DNA of 39,714 nt from Planctomycetota bacterium (GTDB lineage Bacteria > Planctomycetota > SZUA-567 > H5-PLA8): contig JACQFI010000121.1 in assembly GCA_016200135.1 (NCBI GenBank), positions 1 through 39,714 on the forward strand, given 5' to 3'. Each line of letters opens with the position of its first letter. Positions within the stretch are counted from its first letter, which is position 1. Shown one piece after another: positions 8,308 to 15,350 of this stretch. The notes beneath the pieces are model-generated. The model was given only the letters and a program-made list of their open reading frames with translations. It was not told the DNA's origin and did not search any database. A program made the position numbers and the translations under genes.

Positions 8308-9363
8308 ATGAACCCGAACTCTTCGCCGCTCACCGACCTCCTGCGCCATGGCTACACGCCGGGGCAGGACGCCGTCGTGGACGCCTACGGGCGCCAGTTC
8401 ACGTACCTGCGTGTCTCGGTGACGGACCACTGCAACCTGCGCTGCGTGTACTGCATGCCGGAAGAGGGCGTCCCGTGGCTCCCGCGCGACGAGCTGCTCA
8501 CGTTTGAAGAGATCGTCACCGTCATTGAAGCCGCCGCGGCCTGCGGTGTCTATAAGATTCGGCTTACGGGCGGCGAGCCGCTCGTGCGCAAGGGCATCGA
8601 GAAGCTGACGGAGATGGTCGCGCGCGTCCCGGGCATCACCGACCTGGCGATGACCACGAACGGCATCATGCTGGGCGAGTACGCGCCCAAACTCGCTGCG
8701 GCGGGCCTCAAGCGCATCAACATCTCGCTCGACACGCTCGACCCGGAGAAGTTTAAGGCCATCGCACGCCGCGGGCAGATCGGCGATGTGCTTGGAGGGA
8801 TTCGCGCCGCCGCGGCCGCGGGGCTGGCGCCGATCAAGATCAATATGGTGGTGTTGGGTGGACTGAACGATACGGAAGTCGCGGAATTCGCGGCGCTGAC
8901 GCTCGACCGGCCCATCGAGATGCGCTTCATCGAGTACATGCCGCTCGAAGAGGCCAAGGGCTGTGCGATGGGCTCGGGAAACTTCGCCTTCATTCCCAAC
9001 GACGTCACCAAGACGCGTATCGCCGAACGCTTTGGCGCGCTGGAGCCGCTCGAAGTGGGCGATAACATGAAAGGCCCGGCGGAAGTCTGGAAGATCAAGG
9101 GCGCGGCGGGGCGCTTGGGCTTTATCAGCGCGATGTCCGCGCCGTTCTGCAAGGCTTGCGACCGGTTGCGGCTGACGTGCGTGGGCGAGGTGCGAAGCTG
9201 CCTGCTCGACGGCGGCGGCGTGGAGATCAAATCGATCTTGCGCGGCGGCGGAAAGTGCGCGGACCTGATCGCCGCCTTCCGCAACGCGGCGCATCTGAAG
9301 CCGGAAGTCCACAAAGCCTGGGACGAGATCCCAGCGGCGAACATGAGCCGCATCGGGGGCTAA
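8308..9363 (+). CDS. moaA: GTP 3',8-cyclase MoaA
   Basis: This radical SAM enzyme converts GTP to the cyclic precursor of molybdenum cofactor, acting with MoaC. It has 351 residues from the ATG at 8308. The SAM cluster motif is C42-x3-C46-x2-C49 (DHCNLRCVYC). The C-terminal second cluster is present as CKAC followed 13 residues on by a third Cys (FCKACDRLR...VRSC). The GTP-binding tail ends in the typical Gly-Gly (SRIGG). The SAM-binding 'TGGEPL' is also present. A TTG 24 bp upstream is in frame but lies beside the GAGGAG that serves the ATG, though the spacing of about 16 bases is long. No moaC, moaE or moeA is seen nearby. The gene ends eight bases from the convergent low-GC gene. Confidence 0.96.
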   Translation: MNPNSSPLTDLLRHGYTPGQDAVVDAYGRQFTYLRVSVTDHCNLRCVYCMPEEGVPWLPRDELLTFEEIVTVIEAAAACGVYKIRLTGGEPLVRKGIEKLTEMVARVPGITDLAMTTNGIMLGEYAPKLAAAGLKRINISLDTLDPEKFKAIARRGQIGDVLGGIRAAAAAGLAPIKINMVVLGGLNDTEVAEFAALTLDRPIEMRFIEYMPLEEAKGCAMGSGNFAFIPNDVTKTRIAERFGALEPLEVGDNMKGPAEVWKIKGAAGRLGFISAMSAPFCKACDRLRLTCVGEVRSCLLDGGGVEIKSILRGGGKCADLIAAFRNAAHLKPEVHKAWDEIPAANMSRIGG

Positions 9364-9371
9364 CGAGCCGC

Positions 9372-9800
9372 TCAGGGTTTTCCGTCCGGCTCTATAGTGC
9401 GGCCTCCGCCATCGCTGTTCCGCATTTCTATAATGGGTTCAGCGGATTTCGTTTTCCTCCTGTTTGCTGGGGTTGGCTTGGCAACGCCAATACGTAAACT
9501 AGATTTCGGTTGGTTGATATTGTAGATGGACAGACCCGCCTCACCTTCGTTCGTTGCCCCAATTGCTAACGCAGGGCTCCTGTTGAGCCCGTAAAATACA
9601 ATATGTGGTTCGCCTTTGGGGTCTAAAGAGATTGATATTCGAGGAGTGCCTTTGGCATCGCAGAGATTGAAGTGAACGGTGTCTGCTTCGGCATCGGCAA
9701 AAAGAAAGGCTCGTAAGTTGTCTTTATGATCGAGGAGTTGAATCTGCCGAACGGATAGCGTATTCAGATCGAGGTCGGGTCTGGCCTGCTTCTTTTTCAT
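9372..9800 (-). CDS. Hypothetical beta-repeat protein, low GC
   Basis: The protein has 142 residues and no named family that I recognise. The middle shows short alternating strands: 'NLRAFLFADAEADTVHFNLCD', 'GTPRISISLDPKGEPHIVFYG', 'SPALAIGATNEGEAGLSIYNI', 'SSLRIGVA'. This pattern of a residue-charged turn followed by a strand resembles repeat proteins common in Planctomycetes and Bacteroidetes. The N terminus is basic (MKKKQARP), and the tail is Gly/Pro rich. AAAGGA lies eight bases before the ATG at 9800; another ATG is three codons upstream, and a frame running to 10400 is an artefact over the AraC gene. Base composition is clearly poorer in GC than either neighbour, suggesting recent acquisition. 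Confidence 0.7.
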   Translation of the reverse strand: MKKKQARPDLDLNTLSVRQIQLLDHKDNLRAFLFADAEADTVHFNLCDAKGTPRISISLDPKGEPHIVFYGLNRSPALAIGATNEGEAGLSIYNINQPKSSLRIGVAKPTPANRRKTKSAEPIIEMRNSDGGGRTIEPDGKP

Positions 9801-9868
9801 CGTAGGCATCCTTTCAGCAATTCCTGTCTCATCCAATGGCTCGGACCACCCAAGCCATGCATGTAATA

Positions 9869-10783
9869 CTACAACGGCCGCTGCGAGAGCGTCCGCCGCC
9901 GGTAGGCGCGCGGCGAGACGCCGAGCTCGCGCTTGAAGGCGCGCGAGAAGTTGTGGACGGTGCTGAAGCCCAAATGCTCCGCGATCTTCGTCAGACTCCA
10001 GCCTGAATGCAGCACCAGTTCGCACGCCTTCTGCATGCGCGCGCGGTCGTGCATCGCGCGCGGGCTCAGGCCGTGCGTCTCGCGAAAGAGTTTGCGGAAG
10101 TGCGAGAGACTCATGTGCGCGGCCTTGGCAAGCGCGCGCAGATCGAGTTCGGCCTCGGGTTGGCCGGCGATCTGCTGGGCCGCGCGGCGCATGACGGGGC
10201 CGTGCTCGCCGGAGTTCGCCGACGTGGCCGTGAGCCCGAGTTGGATCTCGTCCAGGAGCTGCAGCATCAGGCCCGTGACGCGCAACGGCCGGTGCGCGCC
10301 AAGCGATTCCAGAATCACCTGCTTCAGCAGCGCGTAAATGGGGGCCGCATCGGCGACCGGCATCGGCCCGCGCCAGGACGCGATGGGCGCCCACGGCCAC
10401 GGCGGGTGGAGCAGCTTCCGTTGCGCCCCCGAATCCAGATAGCCAAAGCCCGGCGCGACGCGCGGGCTGCGTTCGGGGTCGAACGCGAGGTCGAAGTGGA
10501 TGTAGGCCACGAGCATCTTCGGCGCGTGCCCGCGCATCTCATGAAAGGTATCGGGCGGAATCCAGATCAGGTCGCCCGGCTTCACGTCGAATGCCTTTTC
10601 GCCCACCGAGAAATAGCCCGTGCCGGAGGTGATGTAGACCAGCAGGTAATCGAGGACCTTGCGGTTAGCGATGAACCAGGGCGGGCGCCAGTGTTCCATG
10701 CCCGCGCGCACGTAGGGGCTCAGCCGGGAGGCCAGCGCGTAACCCGCCTCGTCAACGGACCTTCCGAGCGTCGCATGGGCCAT
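9869..10783 (-). CDS. AraC-family regulator with N-terminal cupin-like sensor
   Basis: The protein has 304 residues. The N-terminal sensor has a cupin-like block: 'LLVYITSGTGYFSVGEKAFDVKPGDLIWIPPDTFHEM' (about 45-85). The C-terminal 100 residues carry two helix-turn-helix motifs: 'LDLRALAKAAHMSLSHFRKLFRETHGLSPRAM' and 'LTKIAEHLGFSTVHNFSRAFKRELGVSPRAYRRR'. This is the XylS/AraC DNA-binding domain. It is transcribed away from a phytanoyl-CoA dioxygenase-family gene, a pairing often seen in Planctomycetes, Lentisphaerae and Hydrogenedentes, so it probably controls that gene in response to a sugar-like ligand. A GTG five codons upstream is possible, but GAGGG is well placed for this ATG, and a TATAGT -10-like box overlaps the GTG. 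Confidence 0.9.
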   Translation of the reverse strand: MAHATLGRSVDEAGYALASRLSPYVRAGMEHWRPPWFIANRKVLDYLLVYITSGTGYFSVGEKAFDVKPGDLIWIPPDTFHEMRGHAPKMLVAYIHFDLAFDPERSPRVAPGFGYLDSGAQRKLLHPPWPWAPIASWRGPMPVADAAPIYALLKQVILESLGAHRPLRVTGLMLQLLDEIQLGLTATSANSGEHGPVMRRAAQQIAGQPEAELDLRALAKAAHMSLSHFRKLFRETHGLSPRAMHDRARMQKACELVLHSGWSLTKIAEHLGFSTVHNFSRAFKRELGVSPRAYRRRTLSQRPL

Positions 10784-10973
10784 GCTGGGCACCCTCACTA
10801 TAATCGTTTAGGATACATAATAATTCACACCGCTAAAGACACGCTAGGGGGCCGCCGGGCATAATCCAGGAGAAATCGGAGCGTGTCTCCAAATCGAGAG
10901 CAAGCGAAGACAGACGCGAAAGCATTCAGGAAACATCGGTCCGGAGCGCGAGGCTCCCAGAGGAGGAGGCATT

Positions 10974-11756
10974 ATGCACTACCCCACGGCAACCCCCGAG
11001 CAGATTCGGCAATTCGAGGCGGACGGCTTTCTGGTCGTTGAAGACGCCATGGATGCGCAGGATTTAAGCGCGCTCATCGCGACCTCGCAGGAGATCATCC
11101 GGCGGCGTCACGAACTTGCGCGCGATTGGGACTGGCGGCGCGGCGAGGACCTCCGCCAGCGCGTGTTCCGCATCGTCCAGTGCGGCGTAACCGCGAACTA
11201 CCCGTGGGTGGCCGAGTCGCGCTTCCGGAAATGGGCCGCAGGATTCAGCGCCTCACTGATGGGACAGGAGATGGAGTTCTGGTACGACCAGTTTCTCGGC
11301 AAGCCGCCCGGCATGGGCGCGCCGACGCCGTGGCACCAGGACGAGGCCTACTGGGGCCGCCGCGTCTGGAACACAGGGATCACCTGCTGGATGTCTTTCC
11401 ACGACGTGGGGCCGGAGAACGGCTGCATGCACTTTGCCCGCGGCGGGCACCGCACGCTGCTCGAGCACCGCAACCCGCCCGAGATGGCCAGCGACCTTTT
11501 GGTATGCGAGGCGCCGGAGCACGCGGAGATCGCCGTCTGCCGGATGAAGGCGGGCAGCGTAACGTTCCATCACAGCAAGACGCCGCACATGACGACGGGC
11601 AATACGTCCGACGCCTGGCGGCTGACGCTGGCGCAGCATTTCTGGAATCCGGCCTGCAAGACCATGCCGGCCCAGAACTATCACTGGCGCGTGGAAGTGA
11701 ACCAGGCCAACAACGAGCGCCTGCATGTCGCGAACGGCGTCGTCGAACGCGTCTGA
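10974..11756 (+). CDS. Phytanoyl-CoA dioxygenase (PhyH) family protein
   Basis: The protein has 260 residues and is a non-haem Fe(II)/2-oxoglutarate-dependent oxygenase fold. The iron ligands are visible: His121 and Asp123 in 'TPWHQDEAYWG', and a distal His205 in 'KTPHMTTGNTSDAWR', with Arg216 as the probable 2-oxoglutarate anchor. The N-terminal 'IRQFEADGFLVVEDAM' is the family's opening helix and strand. Substrates of bacterial members are mostly unknown. A very strong ribosome site, AGGAGGAGG, lies five bases before the ATG. The 190-bp spacer shared with the divergent AraC regulator probably holds both promoters. It ends tail to tail with the octaheme cytochrome gene, 18 bp away. Confidence 0.92.
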   Translation: MHYPTATPEQIRQFEADGFLVVEDAMDAQDLSALIATSQEIIRRRHELARDWDWRRGEDLRQRVFRIVQCGVTANYPWVAESRFRKWAAGFSASLMGQEMEFWYDQFLGKPPGMGAPTPWHQDEAYWGRRVWNTGITCWMSFHDVGPENGCMHFARGGHRTLLEHRNPPEMASDLLVCEAPEHAEIAVCRMKAGSVTFHHSKTPHMTTGNTSDAWRLTLAQHFWNPACKTMPAQNYHWRVEVNQANNERLHVANGVVERV

Positions 11757-11774
11757 TCCGCGCGGCTGAGGCGG

Positions 11775-13475
11775 CTACTTTTTGGGTTCCGCCTCGGTCT
11801 TTGCTTCGGACTTCTCTTCGGACTTCGCCACCGGCCCGCCGGTGCCGTAGCGCTCCTGCATGGCCTTGCGGATCATCTCCGTCTGGCCCTCGGCGCCTTC
11901 TTTGAACCACTTGTGCTCGTCGCGGGCAAGAATGGCGTCGATGACGTCGTTCACCGCCTTGGCCTGCGCGGCCTTGCCGTCCTTGGCGGAGTGCGCGGCC
12001 AGCTCGCGGGCCTCCGGCAAAAATTCCGTGTAGAAGCGCTGCGCGACCTCAAACATGCCGTGCCAGTGCGTGTAGTCGGGCGCCATCATGGCCGCGCCGT
12101 GCCGCGCGCGGCGGCCTTCGTGGTGCCAGAGCAGGAACCAGGTCCACTCGATCTTGTCGTCAAACTCGGTCTTGGTGATCATGCCGTTGTCGCGCAGGGA
12201 CTTCATGATCGAGAGCCCCGGTTTGGCGAACTTCTCGTTGTAGAGGATCACCAGATCGTCGTACTGCCTGTAGAAGTTGTTCACGTAGCCGCTGGTGTGG
12301 CAGGTGGTGCAGCCGTCCATCATGCGGGCGCGCTTGTCCTGCCAGGTGTCGGCGATCAGCGCGCGGCGCTTCTCGGGATCGGTCTCGTTGACGATCTTGT
12401 GGTCTTTGTCGGTGTCCATGAGCACGCTCACGGGCGGCCGGTTGGTCCAGGAAATGCGCTCGCCCGGATCGTGCGTCACCTTGCCGCCATTGCGCATGTT
12501 GCCGGACATGTGGCACGTGGCGCAGGTGGGCGCCTGCGAGTAGTCCTTGCCGAGGACCCACTTTTCCGCGTCGAGGTTCATCTTGTCTTTAAGATCGCGG
12601 AAAGCGACGCCGTGCTTGGACTCCTCGTAGATCTCCTTCTGCGGATGGTCGGGGCCGAGGTGGCACTTGCCGCAGTTCTCGGGCTGGCGCGCGCGGCGCG
12701 GGCTGAAGTCGTGGCGGCTGTGGCAGGCGGAGCACGAGCCGCGCGAGCCATCCAGGTTGATGCGCCCGATGCCCGTGTTGGGCCAGGTGTTGGCGGTAAG
12801 GATCGGCTTGCCGTTCGAGTCCTTGGCGATCTTCGCGACGGCGTCGGCGTTGGTGGGCTTGCCGTCGGGGCCGGGCTTGAGGTCGTCGAGCGTGATCGCG
12901 CCGCCGTCGCTGCTCTTCAGGGCGACCTTGCTGCCGTGGCACTGCTGGCAGCCGGAGAACGCGCTGGCCATGCCGTTGACCTTCTCGACCACGGGCGTCA
13001 TGCCCGGCGTCGGCGAGTGCGGGTTGAAGTTCACGCGCGAGCCTTCGACGGTCTCCGCGAGGAAGTTATCCAGCGAGGCCAGGATGTTGCCGGCCTTCGA
13101 ATGATGGCTAAGCGTGAACTCCTTGAATTCCTTCTGATGGCAGCGCCCGCAGTCCATCGGTGTCACTACGGTGGCGATCAACTGTCCGTAATGGTTGAAC
13201 GCGTCGGCGTCTTCCTTCTGCGCCTGGTGGCACTCGACGCAGCCCACGCCTTTGCGCGCGTGCGTGCTACCCTTCCAGTGGTCGATGATGCCCGCAGTGG
13301 TCTGCGCATGGCAGTTGACGCAAGCCACGGAAGTGGCCGGCACGGTGATGTGCGGTTCTTTAAGGCCCGCCTCTTCGCTGCGCCGCGCGACTTCCATCCA
13401 TTGCACCAGCACCAGCGAGCAGAGAAAGAGCAGCCCCAGCGCGCCGATGATGGACTTTTTCGTCGTCAGCTTCAT
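11775..13475 (-). CDS. Octaheme c-type cytochrome, hydroxylamine oxidoreductase family
   Basis: The protein has 566 residues. Eight CxxCH haem sites start at Cys52, 79, 109, 176, 248, 268, 318 and 389. An N-terminal membrane segment (about 8-26) serves as signal anchor or signal peptide. The C-terminal block 'WHHEGRRARHGAAMMAPDYTHWHGMFEV' is characteristic of HAO-like octaheme proteins, so this is not NrfA. Members either oxidise hydroxylamine or hydrazine (with a Tyr cross-linked to haem 4) or reduce nitrite and hydroxylamine. Tyr468 lies in the right region, but only an alignment can tell whether it is the cross-link residue. The tail is Lys/Glu rich. It is the last gene of a Rieske-cytochrome b-octaheme operon, 21 bp after cytochrome b, so its electrons probably exchange with the quinone pool through that complex. 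GGGAG precedes the ATG. Confidence 0.92.
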   Translation of the reverse strand: MKLTTKKSIIGALGLLFLCSLVLVQWMEVARRSEEAGLKEPHITVPATSVACVNCHAQTTAGIIDHWKGSTHARKGVGCVECHQAQKEDADAFNHYGQLIATVVTPMDCGRCHQKEFKEFTLSHHSKAGNILASLDNFLAETVEGSRVNFNPHSPTPGMTPVVEKVNGMASAFSGCQQCHGSKVALKSSDGGAITLDDLKPGPDGKPTNADAVAKIAKDSNGKPILTANTWPNTGIGRINLDGSRGSCSACHSRHDFSPRRARQPENCGKCHLGPDHPQKEIYEESKHGVAFRDLKDKMNLDAEKWVLGKDYSQAPTCATCHMSGNMRNGGKVTHDPGERISWTNRPPVSVLMDTDKDHKIVNETDPEKRRALIADTWQDKRARMMDGCTTCHTSGYVNNFYRQYDDLVILYNEKFAKPGLSIMKSLRDNGMITKTEFDDKIEWTWFLLWHHEGRRARHGAAMMAPDYTHWHGMFEVAQRFYTEFLPEARELAAHSAKDGKAAQAKAVNDVIDAILARDEHKWFKEGAEGQTEMIRKAMQERYGTGGPVAKSEEKSEAKTEAEPKK

Positions 13476-13496
13476 GCCTCGCTCCCGATGACTTCT

Positions 13497-14546
13497 CTAG
13501 TGCTTGACCAGCGCTTCCCACGTCGTCAGACCTACGATCGCGATCACGGCAAAGATCCCGGCAAAAACGCTGAACTCCGATTTCGGCCACCAGCGCCGCA
13601 CCAAGCCGTCGATGAAGGGCCACACGAACATCGTGAATGCGATGAACCCCATGCTCAGCACCGCCGCCGTGCCCGAGAAGAGCTTGAGCCAGCGAAAGGT
13701 GACGTAGAAGAACCACTCGGGCTTGATCACTTCGGGCGTGGTAAGCGGATCGGCCTTGGGTCCCATTGTGGAGGGCAACACCGTCGCGAGCACGCTGAGC
13801 AGGATCATCAGCACCAGCCCAATGATCAGCTCGCTGTAGAGGTGGTCCGGGAAGAAGTTGAAGTGCTTCGGGCCGTCCTCGGGCTCGTCTTCGAACTGGA
13901 ACTCCGTCACGCCCTGCAGCCGCAGCAGCGTGATGTGGACGCCGAGCAGAAGTACGATCGACACCGGCAGCACGGCCGCATGCAGCATGAAGAAGCGCGG
14001 CAGTGTGCGCTCGTTGTAGACCTCGCCGCCGAGCATGAGTTTCTTCAGATAAACACCGATCACCGGGACGGTGTCGGTGATGTTCGCGCCCACCGTCGCG
14101 CCCCAATAGCTGAGCTGTTCGTAGACGAGGCTGTAGCCGGTGAAGCCCGTCACCAGCGTGCAGATCAGCAGGCACATCCCGACCATCCAGTTGAGTTCGC
14201 GTGGCTTGCGGTACGCGCCGGTAAAGAATACGCGCATCTGATGCAAGATTACTGCGGCGATCATCAGCGTCGCGCCCCACTTGTGGACGCTGCGCAGATA
14301 CCAGCCGAACGCGGCCTCGTCGGTGATGTAGTGCACGGACTCGTATGCGGCCTTGGGCGAGGGCTCGTAATAGAATGCCAGCAGGATGCCGGTCACGATC
14401 TGTACGACAAAGAGGTAAGCCGGCGTGCCGCCGAGGCAGAACCACCAGCGCCGCAGATGATTCGGCACGGGCTCGTTGGTGAGCTCGCGAAGCTGGTCCC
14501 CGCTGACCGGGATGCGCTCGCGAATGAAATTGGCGACCACACCCAT
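13497..14546 (-). CDS. Cytochrome b of a bc/b6f-type complex
   Basis: The protein has 349 residues and is the full quinol-oxidising membrane subunit. Haem ligands in helix B are His in 'SVHKWGATLMIAAVILHQ' (14 apart). In helix D they are in 'LHAAVLPVSIVLLLGVH', with 14 residues between them, a spacing typical of b6 rather than mitochondrial-type b. The Qo motif reads PEWFF in place of PEWY. The C-terminal third corresponds to subunit IV, so b6 and IV are in one chain. About seven or eight membrane spans are visible. It lies three bases after the Rieske gene and 21 before the octaheme cytochrome gene, giving a three-gene operon. No cytochrome c1 or f gene is present; the octaheme protein may take that place. 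Confidence 0.94.
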   Translation of the reverse strand: MGVVANFIRERIPVSGDQLRELTNEPVPNHLRRWWFCLGGTPAYLFVVQIVTGILLAFYYEPSPKAAYESVHYITDEAAFGWYLRSVHKWGATLMIAAVILHQMRVFFTGAYRKPRELNWMVGMCLLICTLVTGFTGYSLVYEQLSYWGATVGANITDTVPVIGVYLKKLMLGGEVYNERTLPRFFMLHAAVLPVSIVLLLGVHITLLRLQGVTEFQFEDEPEDGPKHFNFFPDHLYSELIIGLVLMILLSVLATVLPSTMGPKADPLTTPEVIKPEWFFYVTFRWLKLFSGTAAVLSMGFIAFTMFVWPFIDGLVRRWWPKSEFSVFAGIFAVIAIVGLTTWEALVKH

Positions 14547-14549
14547 GCT

Positions 14550-15101
14550 TTAGCAGGCTCCAGGGTGCTTGTGGCCGCACGCTTCGTTCGCTGCGCTTCC
14601 CCCGTCCAGCTTCTCCAGGGGGACCTCAATGAAGAGCAGCCCGTTCTCAATCTTGAGCGGATAGCGCGGCAGCGCTTGCCCGGCCTCGCTCGGAGGTCCG
14701 CCGGTCCCTTTGCCTTGGGGATCGAAGACGCCGTTATGGCAGGGACAGAAGAAGCGGTTGTTCGGACCTTCCCAGTGGACTTGGCAACCCAGGTGCGGGC
14801 AGGTGCTGGAGAGCGCAATGAAGTCGTCGGCCTCGCCCGAGTCGCCTTGGCGCGCGATAGCAACGGTTGCGCCGGTGGGCGTCCGATACGTAAAAGAGTC
14901 CCCAGCCTTCATCGAAGCGGCGTCCGCGGCGTAAAGCCAGCCCTTTTTCTCCGGCTTGGCCGGGTAGAGATAGCGTCCCACGACTGCGGCAAAACCGCCA
15001 TATCCCGCGGCAAGGCCTCCCGCCATGAGCAGCGAGGTTGCCGTGCCCAAAAAGGTTCTGCGTTCGGGGCTCTCGGGCTGTGCAGTCGTCTCTTCAGACA
15101 T
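14550..15101 (-). CDS. Rieske [2Fe-2S] protein of the bc complex
   Basis: The protein has 183 residues. A Tat-type signal anchor is visible (ERRTFLG, then a hydrophobic stretch up to about residue 45). The cluster-binding motifs are CPHLGC and CPCHNG, with the Cys/His pairs and the disulphide cysteines of high-potential Rieske proteins. A GPP segment follows. The protein moves between the cytochrome b quinol site and the next acceptor on the outer side of the membrane. It is the first gene of the operon; the promoter must lie in the low-GC 249-bp spacer upstream. No good Shine-Dalgarno precedes the ATG. Confidence 0.95.
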   Translation of the reverse strand: MSEETTAQPESPERRTFLGTATSLLMAGGLAAGYGGFAAVVGRYLYPAKPEKKGWLYAADAASMKAGDSFTYRTPTGATVAIARQGDSGEADDFIALSSTCPHLGCQVHWEGPNNRFFCPCHNGVFDPQGKGTGGPPSEAGQALPRYPLKIENGLLFIEVPLEKLDGGSAANEACGHKHPGAC

Positions 15102-15350
15102 GATATTTACTCAAGATGGTTCGAGATGCATCGCACCGAGTGTTCAGCGGATTGAATAGAGATAACAAGTGACATGCTGCATAAACGAATTTACGCAGTA
15201 TCTCAAGGAAAATGAACCGCTCTTGTTTCTTTGCGCGATTGAAGCGGAATATCTGCATGCGGACCAGCCCATAGATATTGAGATATTCGGAGTCCACTTA
15301 TCCAATGTGTCGTTGCGCTGGAGAATTTGCGCAGCGCAAGTTGATATTGA
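15102..15350. promoter_or_regulatory. Low-GC spacer upstream of the Rieske operon with two hairpins
   Basis: This 249-bp stretch has no credible gene. It is much poorer in GC than its neighbours. Near 15177-15198 two 9-base arms (CTGCATAAA and TTTACGCAG, one mismatch) face each other over a CGAA loop, about 80-100 bp before the Rieske start; this could be an operator or a hairpin. At 15313-15339 two perfect 8-base arms (TTGCGCTG/CAGCGCAA) form a second hairpin just after the BatA-like gene's stop, without a T-tract. Functions are inference. Confidence 0.35.

Noticed and set aside
9801..10400. Upstream extension of the low-GC gene over the AraC gene
   Set aside because: The extension is antisense-like Arg/Ala-rich translation of the AraC gene; the real start is at 9800 with AAAGGA.
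10799..10973. Plus-strand promoter for the PhyH-like gene
   Set aside because: A/T-rich words exist around 10810-10830, but no -35/-10 pair with sound spacing could be picked.
11913..15155. 1080-codon plus-strand open frame
   Set aside because: It lies antisense to the octaheme, cytochrome b and Rieske genes, which have clear motifs. Long antisense frames are a by-product of high-GC codon use.
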